Assembly: GCA_000648925.1 (NCBI GenBank)
Contig: JFHF01000001.1
Span: 1 to 64,000 of the forward strand
Direction of reading: 5' to 3'
Length of the DNA: 64,000 nucleotides
From: Caballeronia jiangsuensis
Lineage (GTDB): Bacteria; Pseudomonadota; Gammaproteobacteria; Burkholderiales; Burkholderiaceae
Positions within the stretch are counted from its first letter, which is position 1. The number at the start of each line of letters is the position of its first letter. The notes under the pieces were generated by a model. It worked only from the letters and a program-made list of their open reading frames with translations, was not told the DNA's origin and ran no database searches. Both the position numbers and the translations under genes were made by a program. This document shows, in pieces, positions 1 through 9,261 of this stretch.

Positions 1-106
1 CGTGCTGGATTACATCTTGATGTACTACAACCAGGACCGCTTGCACTCGGCTGCCAGTCATATGCCGCCAGCCGAGTTCGAGAAATTAAAGGTAGAAACT
101 GCGTAA
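1..106 (+). CDS. IS3-family transposase (OrfB), C-terminal end only
   Basis: The reading frame is open from the window edge (codons in phase from base 2) to TAA at 104-106. It encodes about 34 residues ending in a pattern typical of the end of the IS3-family integrase core: a YYN..R.H motif followed by PP..FE near the C-terminus. The rest lies outside the window, so whether the element is intact cannot be judged. It is followed within a few bases by a plausible IS end. Confidence is good for the family and low for the exact IS group. Confidence 0.75.
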   Translation, partial: VLDYILMYYNQDRLHSAASHMPPAEFEKLKVETA

Positions 107-110
107 GCGG

Positions 111-135
111 TGTCCAAGAATAGTGAACCACTACA
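111..135. repeat. Candidate right terminal end of the IS3-family element
   Basis: Immediately after the transposase stop lies TGTCCAAGAATAGTGAACCA followed by CTACA. Its reverse complement begins TGTAGTGGTTC, so the segment ends in CA as IS3-family right ends usually do. The left end is outside the window, so the inverted match cannot be verified. A GC-rich imperfect hairpin (about 132-157) follows directly and may belong to the flanking chromosome. Confidence 0.45.
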
Positions 136-217
136 CTGCCGCCCCGCACAGGGGCAGTGCTAATAAACCGACACGAAAACAGGCCATCCCTCGAAGCCCA
201 AGCAAACAAAAAACCCC

Positions 218-1132
218 CTAACGCCCGCTCTTCTTAAACCGCCCCATGCCCGCATAATTCGGCAACTGATCAATCGACTTGCCGACCGCCTTAGCATAAA
301 GCGGCATCATGTCCGACATGCGCTTGAGCAGATCCTGCTTGCGATCCGGACCATACGGATGCAACCAGATAAAACCGACATCCGCGCGACGCGTTCCCGA
401 ATCGATCTTGTTCCACAACGTGACGGCCGCACGCGGATCGTAACCCGCGCGCGAAGCGATCTCGCTGCCGATCACATCGGCTTCGGTTTCATCGGCGGGG
501 GAATAGCGCATGGTCAGCAACTCATCGCCGATATCGGACTGTTGCGACGCATAGTTCGAGAAACCGAACAACTGCGGCGGCGCGCCCGCCGAGAGTTGCG
601 CCGCCTGCTGCCGGCCGAGCCGCTCGCGCGCATGCTCGCGCAACGCGTGCGCAATCTCGTGGCCGATCATCATGCCGATCTCGTTATCGTTCAGATGCAG
701 CTTCTCGATGAGACCGCTATACACGACGATCTTCCCGCCCGGCAGGCACACCATGCGCTCCTCGGGCGACTTGATGACATTGATCTCCCACTTCCAGTTC
801 TTCGCGCGATCGTTCCACTTGAGCGCGAACGGAATCTCGTGATTCGCGATGTCGCGCACGCGCTTCACGAGCGGGTTGCTGTCGGGAAGCAATGTCTTCG
901 CGCGTTCGGCATCGAGAATGACCTGCGCGTATTCCTCGGCGGACTGCGCTTCGAGCGTCGCGGGCGGAATCAGATTGCGAAACAGCGCCGTATTGCCGAA
1001 GCGGATCTGGTTGTTCGGTGCGGAGTACGGCGGCGGCGTCTTCTGTTCGTCCTGAGCATGCGCGGACAAGGGCGCGAGCGACGCCCATGTCAACGCGCAA
1101 ACCAAGGCGCGAAGCGTGAAAGAAACCGTCAT
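218..1132 (-). CDS. Exported M48-family zinc metalloprotease
   Basis: A 304-residue protein. Residues 1-26 form a signal peptide ending in an AHA-Q type cleavage site, so the protein should act in the periplasm. The M48 zinc site is clear: HEIAH at 158-162 with the third ligand Glu215 in the E-x-E-A-D motif. Length fits the small periplasmic M48 peptidases related to BepA/LoiP that act in envelope quality control; the substrate is unknown. The start at 1132 is supported by the signal peptide and by a 4-base ATGA overlap with the stop of ampG, so the two are co-transcribed. An in-frame extension upstream inside ampG is not coding. Confidence 0.88.
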   Translation of the reverse strand: MTVSFTLRALVCALTWASLAPLSAHAQDEQKTPPPYSAPNNQIRFGNTALFRNLIPPATLEAQSAEEYAQVILDAERAKTLLPDSNPLVKRVRDIANHEIPFALKWNDRAKNWKWEINVIKSPEERMVCLPGGKIVVYSGLIEKLHLNDNEIGMMIGHEIAHALREHARERLGRQQAAQLSAGAPPQLFGFSNYASQQSDIGDELLTMRYSPADETEADVIGSEIASRAGYDPRAAVTLWNKIDSGTRRADVGFIWLHPYGPDRKQDLLKRMSDMMPLYAKAVGKSIDQLPNYAGMGRFKKSGR

Positions 1133-2415
1133 CGTTGAGTTCTCCAGGGCGCGATCTTGGGCAACAGTAACATGCCCGGAATGGACAGCACGACGCAGAT
1201 CATGAAGTACGGAAACCATCCCGTTTCGTTCACGATGTAGCCGCTGCCCGCCGCGGCGAACGTGCGCGGCACCGCCGCGAGGCTCGTGAAGAGCGCGAAC
1301 TGCGTCGCGGTGTAGCGCGGGTCCGTCGTGCTCGCGATATACGCGGTGAAGGTGGCGAGCGTGAGACCTGTCGCGAAGGTTTCGAAGCCGTACAGCACGG
1401 CAAGTGCCGCCGGTGACGGCCCGATCTTCGCGAGCCACGCAAAGCCCAGCGTCGCGATAATCTGAAGCACGCCGAAGATCCATAGTCCGCGCGCAATGCC
1501 GATCTTCACCAGCGCGATCCCGCCGAGCAACCCGCCCGCGATGCTCGCCCAGAACGCGACCGCCTTCGCGATCACGCCGATCTGCGCGAGCGAGAAACCG
1601 ACGTCGATGAAGAACTTCGTGGCGAGCGCGGTCGCCATCGTGTCGCCGAGTTTGTAGAGGAAGATGAAGCTCAGCACGAGCAGCGCGGCGCGCCAGCCAT
1701 CGCGTGTGACGAACTCGTGAAACGGCTCGACGATCGCCTCGCGCAGATTCTTCGGCGGCGCGCCGTGAATCTCCGGCTCCTTGACGACGAGCGTCATGAT
1801 GAGACCCGGCAGCATGAACGCAGCGGTGATCAGAAACACGGTCTTCCACGGCAGAACGGTCGCGAGAATCAGCGACAGCGAACCGGGCACGAGTCCCGCG
1901 ACCTTGTACGCGTTGACATGAACCGCATTGCCGAGCCCTTGCTCGGTGTCGGCGAGAAGTTCGCGGCGATACGCATCGATGACGATATCCTGACTCGCAC
2001 TGAAGAACGCGACGAGCGCGGCCACCGCCGCGACGGCCCACAGATTCCGTTCAGGCGAGAAGAAGCCGAACGAGCCGATCGCCACCATCACGAGCACTTG
2101 CGTGACGAACATCCAGCCGCGCCGTCGGCCCGGACTCCAGCCCGGAAAGCGCGGAATGTAACGGTCCATCAGCGGCGACCAGACGAACTTCCACGTGTAT
2201 GGCAGCCCGATCAGCGCGAAGAGGCCGATCTCCTTGACGTTGATGTGCGCGGTCGTCAGCCACGCCTGCAGCAGGCTGTAGAGCGTGAAGAGCGGCAATC
2301 CCGACGTGAAGCCGAGAAAGACGCAAATGAGGATGCGCTTGTTGAGAAACGCGCGCCATCCGGGATGTTCTTCGTGAGCAGTTAGAGCGGGCGCCTCGTG
2401 TGGCGTATCGGGCAT
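1129..2415 (-). CDS. ampG: AmpG-type muropeptide permease (MFS)
   Basis: A 428-residue polytopic inner-membrane protein of the major facilitator superfamily with many hydrophobic segments. The N-terminal block (GFTSGLPLFTLYSLLQAWL) followed by the IGLPYTWKFVWSPLMDR block is characteristic of AmpG. These proteins import GlcNAc-anhydroMurNAc peptides released during wall turnover, feeding recycling and AmpR-controlled beta-lactamase induction. At 428 residues it is shorter than the E. coli protein of about 490, like other short AmpG homologues. Its stop overlaps the start of the M48 protease by 4 bases. It lies 45 bases downstream of metW on the same strand. Confidence 0.9.
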   Translation of the reverse strand: MPDTPHEAPALTAHEEHPGWRAFLNKRILICVFLGFTSGLPLFTLYSLLQAWLTTAHINVKEIGLFALIGLPYTWKFVWSPLMDRYIPRFPGWSPGRRRGWMFVTQVLVMVAIGSFGFFSPERNLWAVAAVAALVAFFSASQDIVIDAYRRELLADTEQGLGNAVHVNAYKVAGLVPGSLSLILATVLPWKTVFLITAAFMLPGLIMTLVVKEPEIHGAPPKNLREAIVEPFHEFVTRDGWRAALLVLSFIFLYKLGDTMATALATKFFIDVGFSLAQIGVIAKAVAFWASIAGGLLGGIALVKIGIARGLWIFGVLQIIATLGFAWLAKIGPSPAALAVLYGFETFATGLTLATFTAYIASTTDPRYTATQFALFTSLAAVPRTFAAAGSGYIVNETGWFPYFMICVVLSIPGMLLLPKIAPWRTQR

Positions 2416-2460
2416 GTCGTATAACGGGCAGTTGTCGATGCGCGAGCGCGCCGGTCATCG

Positions 2461-3069
2461 TTACCGGCGCTTCACGCGATAGACCGCAAGACTACCACGC
2501 CAGTTCGCGCCCCAACGGACCGGCTGGCCGTCGTGCAGCACCACGCGGTCCAGAATCTCGAGGCCCACCTCCGGTGCGAGCGCCTCGAAATCCTTGATCG
2601 TGAGCACGCGCACGTTCGGCGTGTTGTGCCATTGATAAGGCAGCGATTTCGATACGGGCATGCGCCCCTGAATCACCGACAGCCGATGTTGCCAATACCC
2701 GAAATTCGGAAACGACACGATGCATTGGCGCCCGACGCGCACCGTCTCGCGCAAGATCGCGGCGGTTTGATGAATCGTCTGCAGCGTCTGCGACAGAACC
2801 GCGAAATCGAAGCTGTCGTCTTCGAAGAGACGCAAGCCGTCTTCGAGATTCTGCTGGATCACGTTCACGCCTTTTTGCGCGCACGCGAGCACGCCGGCAT
2901 CGTTGATCTCGATGCCGTAGCCCTTCACTTCGAGTTCTTCGCCGAGCAGCGAAAGCAGCGAGCCATCGCCGCAGCCGAGATCGAGCACCGTCGAGCGCGG
3001 TTCGACCCAGCGGGCGATCGCCCGAAAGTCCGAGCGCAGCGCGAGCGAATCGAGAGTGTGCTGGTTCAT
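2461..3069 (-). CDS. metW: MetW, methionine biosynthesis methyltransferase-like protein
   Basis: A 202-residue class I SAM-dependent methyltransferase fold. The glycine-rich SAM motif ([11 protein letters not shown], about residues 29-39) sits near the N-terminus, and the [10 protein letters not shown] segment is typical of MetW. MetW is always found with MetX in these bacteria and is thought to partner it, although its own reaction is not well defined. The start at 3069 overlaps the metX stop by 4 bases (ATGA). A longer frame running back into metX is spurious. Confidence 0.93.
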   Translation of the reverse strand: MNQHTLDSLALRSDFRAIARWVEPRSTVLDLGCGDGSLLSLLGEELEVKGYGIEINDAGVLACAQKGVNVIQQNLEDGLRLFEDDSFDFAVLSQTLQTIHQTAAILRETVRVGRQCIVSFPNFGYWQHRLSVIQGRMPVSKSLPYQWHNTPNVRVLTIKDFEALAPEVGLEILDRVVLHDGQPVRWGANWRGSLAVYRVKRR

Positions 3070-4211
3070 GCGCCGATCTCCGTGGCAATGCGTTCGTAAT
3101 AGGCGCGCATGAGATTGTGATAGCGCGCGTCGTCGAGCAGGAAGGCGTCGTGGCCGTGCGGCGCATCGATTTCCGCGTAGCTCACCGTGCGCTTGTTGTC
3201 GAGCAGCGCCTTCACGATCTCGCGCGAGCGCGCGGGCGCGAAACGCCAGTCCGTCGTGAAGCTGGTGATCAGATATTTCGCGCTGGTATTGGCGAGCGCT
3301 TTCGTGAGATCGCCGTCGAACGCTTTGGCGGGATCGAAATAATCGAGCGCGCGCGTGATGAGCAGATACGTGTTCGCGTCGAAGTATTCGGCGAACTTGT
3401 CCGCCTGATAGCGCAGATACGACTCCACCTCGAACTCGACATCGAAGTTGAAGTTGTACGCATCGAGCGCGCCCTCGGCACGGCGCAGCGCGCGGCCGAA
3501 TTTCACGGCCATGTCGTCGTCCGACAGATACGTGATGTGGCCGATCATCCGCGCGACGCGCAAACCGCGACGCGGCTTCACGCCGTGCGCGTAGTAGTCG
3601 CCGCCGTGGAAATCGGGATCGGAGAGAATCGCGGAGCGCGCCGTTTCGTTGAACGCGATGTTCTGCGCGGAAAGCTTCGGCGTCGATGCCACGACGATGC
3701 AATGCGCGAGCCGCTCCGGATACATCATGCTCCACGCGAGCGCTTGCATGCCGCCGAGGCTGCCGCCCATTACGGCCGCGAAGCGCTCGATGCCGAAGCG
3801 GTCCGCGAGACGCGCCTGCGCGTTCACCCAGTCCTCGACCGTGACGACCGGAAAGCTCGCGCCGTAGGGCCTGGATGTCGCGCCGTCGATGCTCATCGGT
3901 CCGGTCGAGCCGAAACACGAGCCGAGATTGTTCACGCCGATCACGAAGAAGCGGTTGGTGTCGAGCGGCTTGCCGGGACCGACCATGTTGTCCCACCAGC
4001 CGACGTCCTTCGGGTTATCCGCGTGAATGCCCGCGACATGGTGCGACGCGTTCAGCGCGTGGCACACGAGCACGGCGTTCGAGCGCGCGGCGTTGAGCTC
4101 GCCGTACGTTTCGACGACGAGCTCGTAGTCGCCGAGCAGCGAGCCGTTCTGCATCTTGAGCGGCTCGGTGAAGCGCAGTGTTTGGGGAGTGACGATGCCG
4201 ATCGATTCCAT
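3066..4211 (-). CDS. metX: Homoserine O-acyltransferase (MetX type)
   Basis: A 381-residue alpha/beta-hydrolase-fold enzyme. It transfers an acyl group to homoserine as the first committed step of methionine synthesis. The nucleophile Ser151 lies in the GGSLGGMQ elbow, and the C-terminal APHGHDAFL block carries the catalytic His (about 354). In proteobacteria, MetX proteins that travel with MetW generally use succinyl-CoA (MetXS) rather than acetyl-CoA. That substrate choice is inference and was not read from active-site residues here. First gene of the metX-metW pair; ampG follows closely. Confidence 0.94.
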   Translation of the reverse strand: MESIGIVTPQTLRFTEPLKMQNGSLLGDYELVVETYGELNAARSNAVLVCHALNASHHVAGIHADNPKDVGWWDNMVGPGKPLDTNRFFVIGVNNLGSCFGSTGPMSIDGATSRPYGASFPVVTVEDWVNAQARLADRFGIERFAAVMGGSLGGMQALAWSMMYPERLAHCIVVASTPKLSAQNIAFNETARSAILSDPDFHGGDYYAHGVKPRRGLRVARMIGHITYLSDDDMAVKFGRALRRAEGALDAYNFNFDVEFEVESYLRYQADKFAEYFDANTYLLITRALDYFDPAKAFDGDLTKALANTSAKYLITSFTTDWRFAPARSREIVKALLDNKRTVSYAEIDAPHGHDAFLLDDARYHNLMRAYYERIATEIGA

Positions 4212-4442
4212 TCATTCCGCCTTTGACCAAGCGGCTAAACGGTGTCGGCGATGCGCGGAAAAACATTGATGGCGCGGCTGACGACCTCTTTAGCCGCATT
4301 TATAGTGAACGCCCGTGAATCATCACTGAGGTTCGCGCGCCCGCAATCGAGTCAGCAAATCGGCGCGGCGTTGATGTTCGAGAAAATCTCGTTAGCGATG
4401 AAGTATAGCGGAAAACGTAATTAAGCCGCCATTTACGCGGTC
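4212..4442. other. Intergenic region between metX and a toxin-antitoxin promoter
   Basis: No coding signal on either strand. On the minus strand a TATAAA hexamer (complement of 4299-4304) could be the -10 of metX, but no convincing -35 accompanies it. I see no SAM or homocysteine riboswitch. The stretch around 4380-4440 is more AT-rich than its surroundings. Confidence 0.5.
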
Positions 4443-4472
4443 TTGGATGCGGCCCGCTTTTACGTCTATATT
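4443..4472 (+). promoter_or_regulatory. Sigma-70-like promoter for the toxin-antitoxin pair
   Basis: TTGGAT at 4443-4448 and TATATT at 4467-4472 are separated by 18 bases, 33 bases ahead of the antitoxin ATG. Toxin-antitoxin operons are normally autoregulated at such a site, but I see no strong palindrome overlapping it. Confidence 0.5.
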
Positions 4473-4504
4473 GTCTAATCGTCTCGTCTTGCCAGGGAAC
4501 GGAA

Positions 4505-4786
4505 ATGAAACCGAGCCGGGTCAGACCGCTGAGTCATCTGAAGAGCCGCGCGGCCGAGATGATCCGCAACATCGTCGAGAGCCGCGAGCCGATGCTCATC
4601 ACGCAGAACGGCGAGGGCAGGGTGGTCGTGCAGGACGCGCAGTCGTACGAAGATCTGCATCAGACGCTCGCCTTGCTGAAGATTCTGGCTATGGGACAGA
4701 AGATCATCGAGGCTGGCCAGTGCATGAACGCGGCCGATCTGTTCTCCGAGATCGAGCGGCTGGACCGCGAAGAAGGCGTCGAATGA
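4505..4786 (+). CDS. Type II antitoxin, Phd/YefM-like
   Basis: A 93-residue protein. The N-terminal half (LSHLKSRAAEMIRNI, then PMLITQNGEGRVVVQDAQSY) has the layout of Phd/YefM-type antitoxins: a DNA-binding N-terminal fold with a short strand ending in VVxDxxxYE. The acidic C-terminal third (about residues 60-93) would be the toxin-binding tail. ATG follows a GGGAACGGAA stretch that can act as a ribosome site. Its stop overlaps the toxin start by 4 bases (ATGA, 4783-4786), the usual translational coupling for such pairs. Confidence 0.82.
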   Translation: MKPSRVRPLSHLKSRAAEMIRNIVESREPMLITQNGEGRVVVQDAQSYEDLHQTLALLKILAMGQKIIEAGQCMNAADLFSEIERLDREEGVE

Positions 4787-5103
4787 AGACCGTCTTCCTC
4801 GATCCGGTGCGCCAGGATTTGCACGACTTCCGGCGCTACGTCATCAACAAGTTCGGCGGCACCGCGTGGGCCGCGACGCGCAACAAGTTCGCCGATACCA
4901 TCGCCGAGATCGAAGCCGCGCCGCGCAATGGCTCGACGCCGCCGGAACTCATCGACTTTCGCATGTCGGGCTACTACGAAGTCGCCAGCGGCACGAACCG
5001 CATCATCTACAAGGTCGATGGCGACACCATCTATGTGCATCTCGTCGTCGATGCGCGCTCGGACCTCGAAGACATTCTCGCGCGGCGGCTATTTCGAATG
5101 TAG
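4783..5103 (+). CDS. Type II toxin, RelE/ParE superfamily
   Basis: A 106-residue protein with features of the RelE/ParE fold: an N-terminal strand (KTVFLDPVRQDL), a helical F-I-xx-I-E segment, a central strand block ending Y-Y-E-V, then RIIYKVDGDTIYVHLVVD and a C-terminal Arg-rich end (ILARRLFRM). RelE toxins cut mRNA at the ribosome and ParE toxins poison gyrase; the sequence alone does not decide between them. Translationally coupled to the antitoxin. Its last 15 bases overlap the 3' end of the convergent HAD gene, which suggests a snug insertion or long-standing residence. Confidence 0.82.
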   Translation: MKTVFLDPVRQDLHDFRRYVINKFGGTAWAATRNKFADTIAEIEAAPRNGSTPPELIDFRMSGYYEVASGTNRIIYKVDGDTIYVHLVVDARSDLEDILARRLFRM

Positions 5104-5841
5104 GCGCCGCCCATGCGATGACGTCAGCGCGCGCAGCGAGCGCACCGTGCGATCCACGTAATGCGGCCTGCCGATGCCCGGCATGCGCACCGACATTCCG
5201 CCGCTCGACGTCTTCGCAACCGGCAAATGCCCGACGATCCACACCGTGCGAATCCCCAGCCGCCGATAGCTTTTCAGATGCCCGCGCGTGTCCTCGACGA
5301 GAATCGCGTCTTCGAGACGCACGTGCGCGCGGCGCATTGCACGGCGAAGCATCGGCGCGTCGGGTTTCGCGCGCCAGTGAGCGCCCTCGCGCATGTCCTC
5401 GATCGCGATCACGCGCTCGAACAGTTTCGCGATGCCGAGCTCCGCGAGCACCGTGCGCGCGTAGAGCGTCGGCGCGTTCGTGAGCACGATCTTGCGGCCG
5501 GGCAGCGCGCGCAATATCCGCGTGAGGCCGCGCTCTGCGCGCAGCATCGACGGCAGATCGGCGAATGTGTGAACCTCGCGCAGGAAGTCGGCCGGATCGA
5601 CGCCGTGATGCCTGACGAGCCCGAGCAGCGTCGCGCCGTAGCGCACTGTGTAGCCGACGCGCAGCCGGTTCGCTTCGTCGATATCGACGTTCAGGCGATC
5701 CATGATGTATTGGGTCATCCCGCGATTGATCGCCGGGAAAACCGCGTGCGACGCGTGATGCAGCGTGTTGTCGAGATCGAAGAGCCAGACGGGGCCGCGC
5801 GTTTTCACGCGGCGTCGGCGGGACGGGCGATGCGGACTCAT
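5089..5841 (-). CDS. HAD-superfamily pyrimidine 5'-nucleotidase-like phosphatase
   Basis: A 250-residue HAD hydrolase. Motif I is DLDNTL near residue 22, motif II lies in IVLTNAP, and the acidic motif IV is ILVEDT. The block after motif I (LHHASHAVFP) and the overall length match the pyrimidine 5'-nucleotidase group, which dephosphorylates UMP/CMP-type nucleotides. I place the start at 5841; a frame 11 codons longer lacks a better ribosome site. It sits 63 bases downstream of argB on the same strand, a neighbourhood I recall from other Burkholderiaceae. Its end overlaps the convergent toxin gene by 15 bases. Confidence 0.83.
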   Translation of the reverse strand: MSPHRPSRRRRVKTRGPVWLFDLDNTLHHASHAVFPAINRGMTQYIMDRLNVDIDEANRLRVGYTVRYGATLLGLVRHHGVDPADFLREVHTFADLPSMLRAERGLTRILRALPGRKIVLTNAPTLYARTVLAELGIAKLFERVIAIEDMREGAHWRAKPDAPMLRRAMRRAHVRLEDAILVEDTRGHLKSYRRLGIRTVWIVGHLPVAKTSSGGMSVRMPGIGRPHYVDRTVRSLRALTSSHGRRLHSK

Positions 5842-5904
5842 ATCAGCGTTGCACCAAAAGAAACGCCCGCGCATCGGCGGGCGTGAGAAGCGAAAAAATG
5901 ACGT

Positions 5905-6828
<924 letters not shown>

Positions 6829-6948
6829 TTAAACACGCCGAATTGTACAGGACCGACGCATCGCGGCAGGACGAATTGCCGCGCCGGCGCGACGTTTTCC
6901 GGCGCGCGGGCCGACATGCGATCATCGTTCGGACGGATTGATGACAAG

Positions 6949-7170
6949 ATGATGAACGTATCCCCTGAAACGAACGAACGGGAAGCGCCGGGCTCGCTGG
7001 TTTGCGTGCGCTGCGGCGCATCGTTTCGCTGCGGCATGCTCGCGGGCGATGCGGCCTGCTGGTGCGCGGCGCTTCCCGGATTGCCGCTCGACCGTCTGCG
7101 GCCCGACATGAGTTGCCTTTGTCCGGCGTGTCTTGCAGGGGAAATCGGACACGCCGCCGCGATCGATTAG
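6949..7170 (+). CDS. Small cysteine-rich CWC-type protein
   Basis: About 73 residues with paired cysteines: CVRCG, then FRCG, ACWCA and CLCPACL. The Cys-Trp-Cys arrangement matches the cysteine-rich CWC family, whose function is unknown and which may bind zinc. I chose the start at 6949 because a GGA lies 11 bases upstream; ATG codons at 6916 and 6952 are alternatives. It sits between divergent argB and the downstream regB gene, 110 bases before regB. Confidence 0.7.
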   Translation: MMNVSPETNEREAPGSLVCVRCGASFRCGMLAGDAACWCAALPGLPLDRLRPDMSCLCPACLAGEIGHAAAID

Positions 7171-7280
7171 CCGACCTCGCGACTCGGGGTGCGACAAATC
7201 GTGCCAGATGCGGCTCGAAGCCCGATGCAAGCGGGATAATGTCGCGGGAAGCGTAACCACGCCGTCAAGCACTCAACGAG

Positions 7281-8573
7281 ATGCATCGCATAACCAATAC
7301 CGGTCGGGTCAATCTCGGTCACCTCTTCTGGCTTCGCTCGCTCGCGATCATCGGCCAGTTGACGACCATCGCCGTCGTGCAGATTTTCTTCGGCGCGAAG
7401 CTCCCGCTGCCCGCGATGCTGCTCGTCATCGCGCTGGAGATGATGTTCAACGGCCTCACGTGGCTGCGCGTCGCGCGGGCGCGGCCGGAGACGAATCTCG
7501 AACTGTTCGGCCAGATGTGGGTCGATCTCGGCGCGCTCTCGGCGCTCCTGTTCCTCTCCGGCGGCGCGACCAATCCGTTCGTCACGCTCTATCTGCCGTC
7601 GCTCGCGATCGCCGCCGCCGTGCTGCCGTGGACGATGATGGCCTGCCTCGCGCTCTTCGCCGTCGCCTGCTATGCGCTCCTCAGCTACAACTACGTGCCG
7701 CTCAATATCGAGAATCCGGCCAATCTCTTCGATTATTTCCGCACGGGCCTGTGGGTCAACTTCATGGTGAGCGTCGGGCTGATCGGCTGGTTCGTCGCGC
7801 GCATGTCGCGGGCGCTGCGCGCGCGTGACGCCGCCCTCGCGGAAGCCCAGCAACGACATCTTCGCGATGAGCGCGCGGTCGCGCTCGGCGTGCAGGCCGC
7901 GACCGTCGCGCACGAAATGGGCACGCCGCTTTCGACCATCGCGATGCTTTCCGAGGAATTGCGCGATTCCGCCGCGCACGACAAGAACCTCGCGCCCTAC
8001 GCCGCGGATTTCGAGTTGCTGGAGCAGCAGATGGCGCTCTGCACGTCCGCGCTCGCACGCCTGCGCAGCCGCGCGACGGGTCCGTCGAGCCGACAGGGAC
8101 TCGACGAATGGCTGTCGAGCTTCATCGAGCAGTGGCGTTTGCGGCATCCGCAGGTGAAATTCGCGCAGATCGACGGGACACCCGAAGATGCGTCGATCGA
8201 CGACGCGGTGGCCGTCGGCCAGATCCTCACGATCCTGCTCGACAACGCCGCGCGCGCGAGCAGCGAATCGGTGACGCTGCAGGCGTCGGCCGAGACCATC
8301 GACGAAATGGACTACGTGCGCTTCGACGTGTGCGATCGCGGCCCGGGCATTCCGCCCGCGCTGCGCGCATCGCTGGGCGCGGGCCCGGTCGACAGCACCC
8401 AGGGCGGGCACGGCGTCGGGCTATATCTGGCGTTCGCGGCGGCGGCGCGGTTGTCCGGATCGATCGAACTGATCGACGGCAAGCCGCGCGGCACGTGCGC
8501 GGTGTTGCGTCTGCCGAACCGCGGCGCGGTCGCGGCGCCGGCGGCGAGAACTGAACGAAGCGGCACGGCCTGA
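7281..8573 (+). CDS. regB: Redox-sensing histidine kinase RegB (PrrB/RoxS family)
   Basis: A 430-residue membrane kinase. The N-terminal half has about six transmembrane segments, and between two of them is GGATNPF (94-100), matching the GGXXNPF quinone-binding heptapeptide of RegB. The H-box carries His211 in VAHEMGTPLSTI. Cys254 lies in the dimerisation region where RegB proteins have their redox-active cysteine. A C-terminal ATPase domain follows (N-box LLDNAARAS, then DRGPGIPP and GGHGVGLYL). The family responds to quinone redox state and oxygen. Its response regulator follows after 43 bases. Confidence 0.9.
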   Translation: MHRITNTGRVNLGHLFWLRSLAIIGQLTTIAVVQIFFGAKLPLPAMLLVIALEMMFNGLTWLRVARARPETNLELFGQMWVDLGALSALLFLSGGATNPFVTLYLPSLAIAAAVLPWTMMACLALFAVACYALLSYNYVPLNIENPANLFDYFRTGLWVNFMVSVGLIGWFVARMSRALRARDAALAEAQQRHLRDERAVALGVQAATVAHEMGTPLSTIAMLSEELRDSAAHDKNLAPYAADFELLEQQMALCTSALARLRSRATGPSSRQGLDEWLSSFIEQWRLRHPQVKFAQIDGTPEDASIDDAVAVGQILTILLDNAARASSESVTLQASAETIDEMDYVRFDVCDRGPGIPPALRASLGAGPVDSTQGGHGVGLYLAFAAAARLSGSIELIDGKPRGTCAVLRLPNRGAVAAPAARTERSGTA

Positions 8574-8616
8574 ACTCGAACCCAGGCGCGCCCGATCGGC
8601 ATTACGGAGAAAAACC

Positions 8617-9159
8617 ATGAGCGATACCAACTTTCTGATCATCGACGACGACGAAGTCTTTTCCGGCATTCTCGCCCGCGGCCTCACGCGGCGCGGCTTC
8701 ACGCCACATCAGGCCCACGACGCCGACGAAGCGCTGAAGCTCGCAAACCAGCACAAGTTCGGGCAGATCACGGTCGATCTTCATCTGGGCAACGATTCCG
8801 GGCTGCGGCTCGTCGCGCCGTTGCGCGATCTGCAACCGGATGCGCGCATTCTGGTGCTGACCGGCTACGCGAGCATCGCGACGGCCGTGCAGGCGGTGAA
8901 GGACGGCGCGGACAACTATCTCGCCAAGCCGGCGAACGTCGAGTCGATTCTCTCCGCGCTCCACGAGCAGGCGAGCGAGCAGACGGCGGAGGAAGCGATC
9001 GAGAACCCGACGCTCCTGTCGGTCGCGCGGCTCGAATGGGAGCACATCCAGCGGGCGCTCGCCGAGAACAACGGCAATATTTCGGCGACGGCGCGCGCGC
9101 TCAACATGCATCGGCGCACGTTGCAGCGCAAGCTGGCGAAAAAGCCGGTGCGGCAGTAA
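8617..9159 (+). CDS. regA: Response regulator RegA (PrrA/ActR family)
   Basis: A 180-residue regulator with a receiver domain at 1-120 (acidic Asp10-12, phosphoacceptor Asp54, Thr in VLTGYAS and Lys in LAKPANV). A short C-terminal helix-turn-helix follows, with GNISATARALNMHRRTLQRK (about 153-172), the Fis-like DNA-binding module that defines the RegA/PrrA/ActR family. These regulators control respiratory, carbon and nitrogen fixation genes in response to redox. An upstream GGAGAAAA supplies the ribosome site. Forms a two-gene operon with regB. Confidence 0.93.
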   Translation: MSDTNFLIIDDDEVFSGILARGLTRRGFTPHQAHDADEALKLANQHKFGQITVDLHLGNDSGLRLVAPLRDLQPDARILVLTGYASIATAVQAVKDGADNYLAKPANVESILSALHEQASEQTAEEAIENPTLLSVARLEWEHIQRALAENNGNISATARALNMHRRTLQRKLAKKPVRQ

Positions 9160-9261
9160 GGCGAGACGACGCCCGGGCGACACTCGGTCGGGCGGCAGTT
9201 CGATATTGACGGGGAACGGCTCTGGCCGACGCGCTCTACATGCGTCGACGATAAAAAAGCG

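Noticed and set aside
4212..4442. SAM-type riboswitch upstream of metX
   Set aside because: None of the conserved cores of SAM-I, SAM-II or SAH riboswitches could be found.
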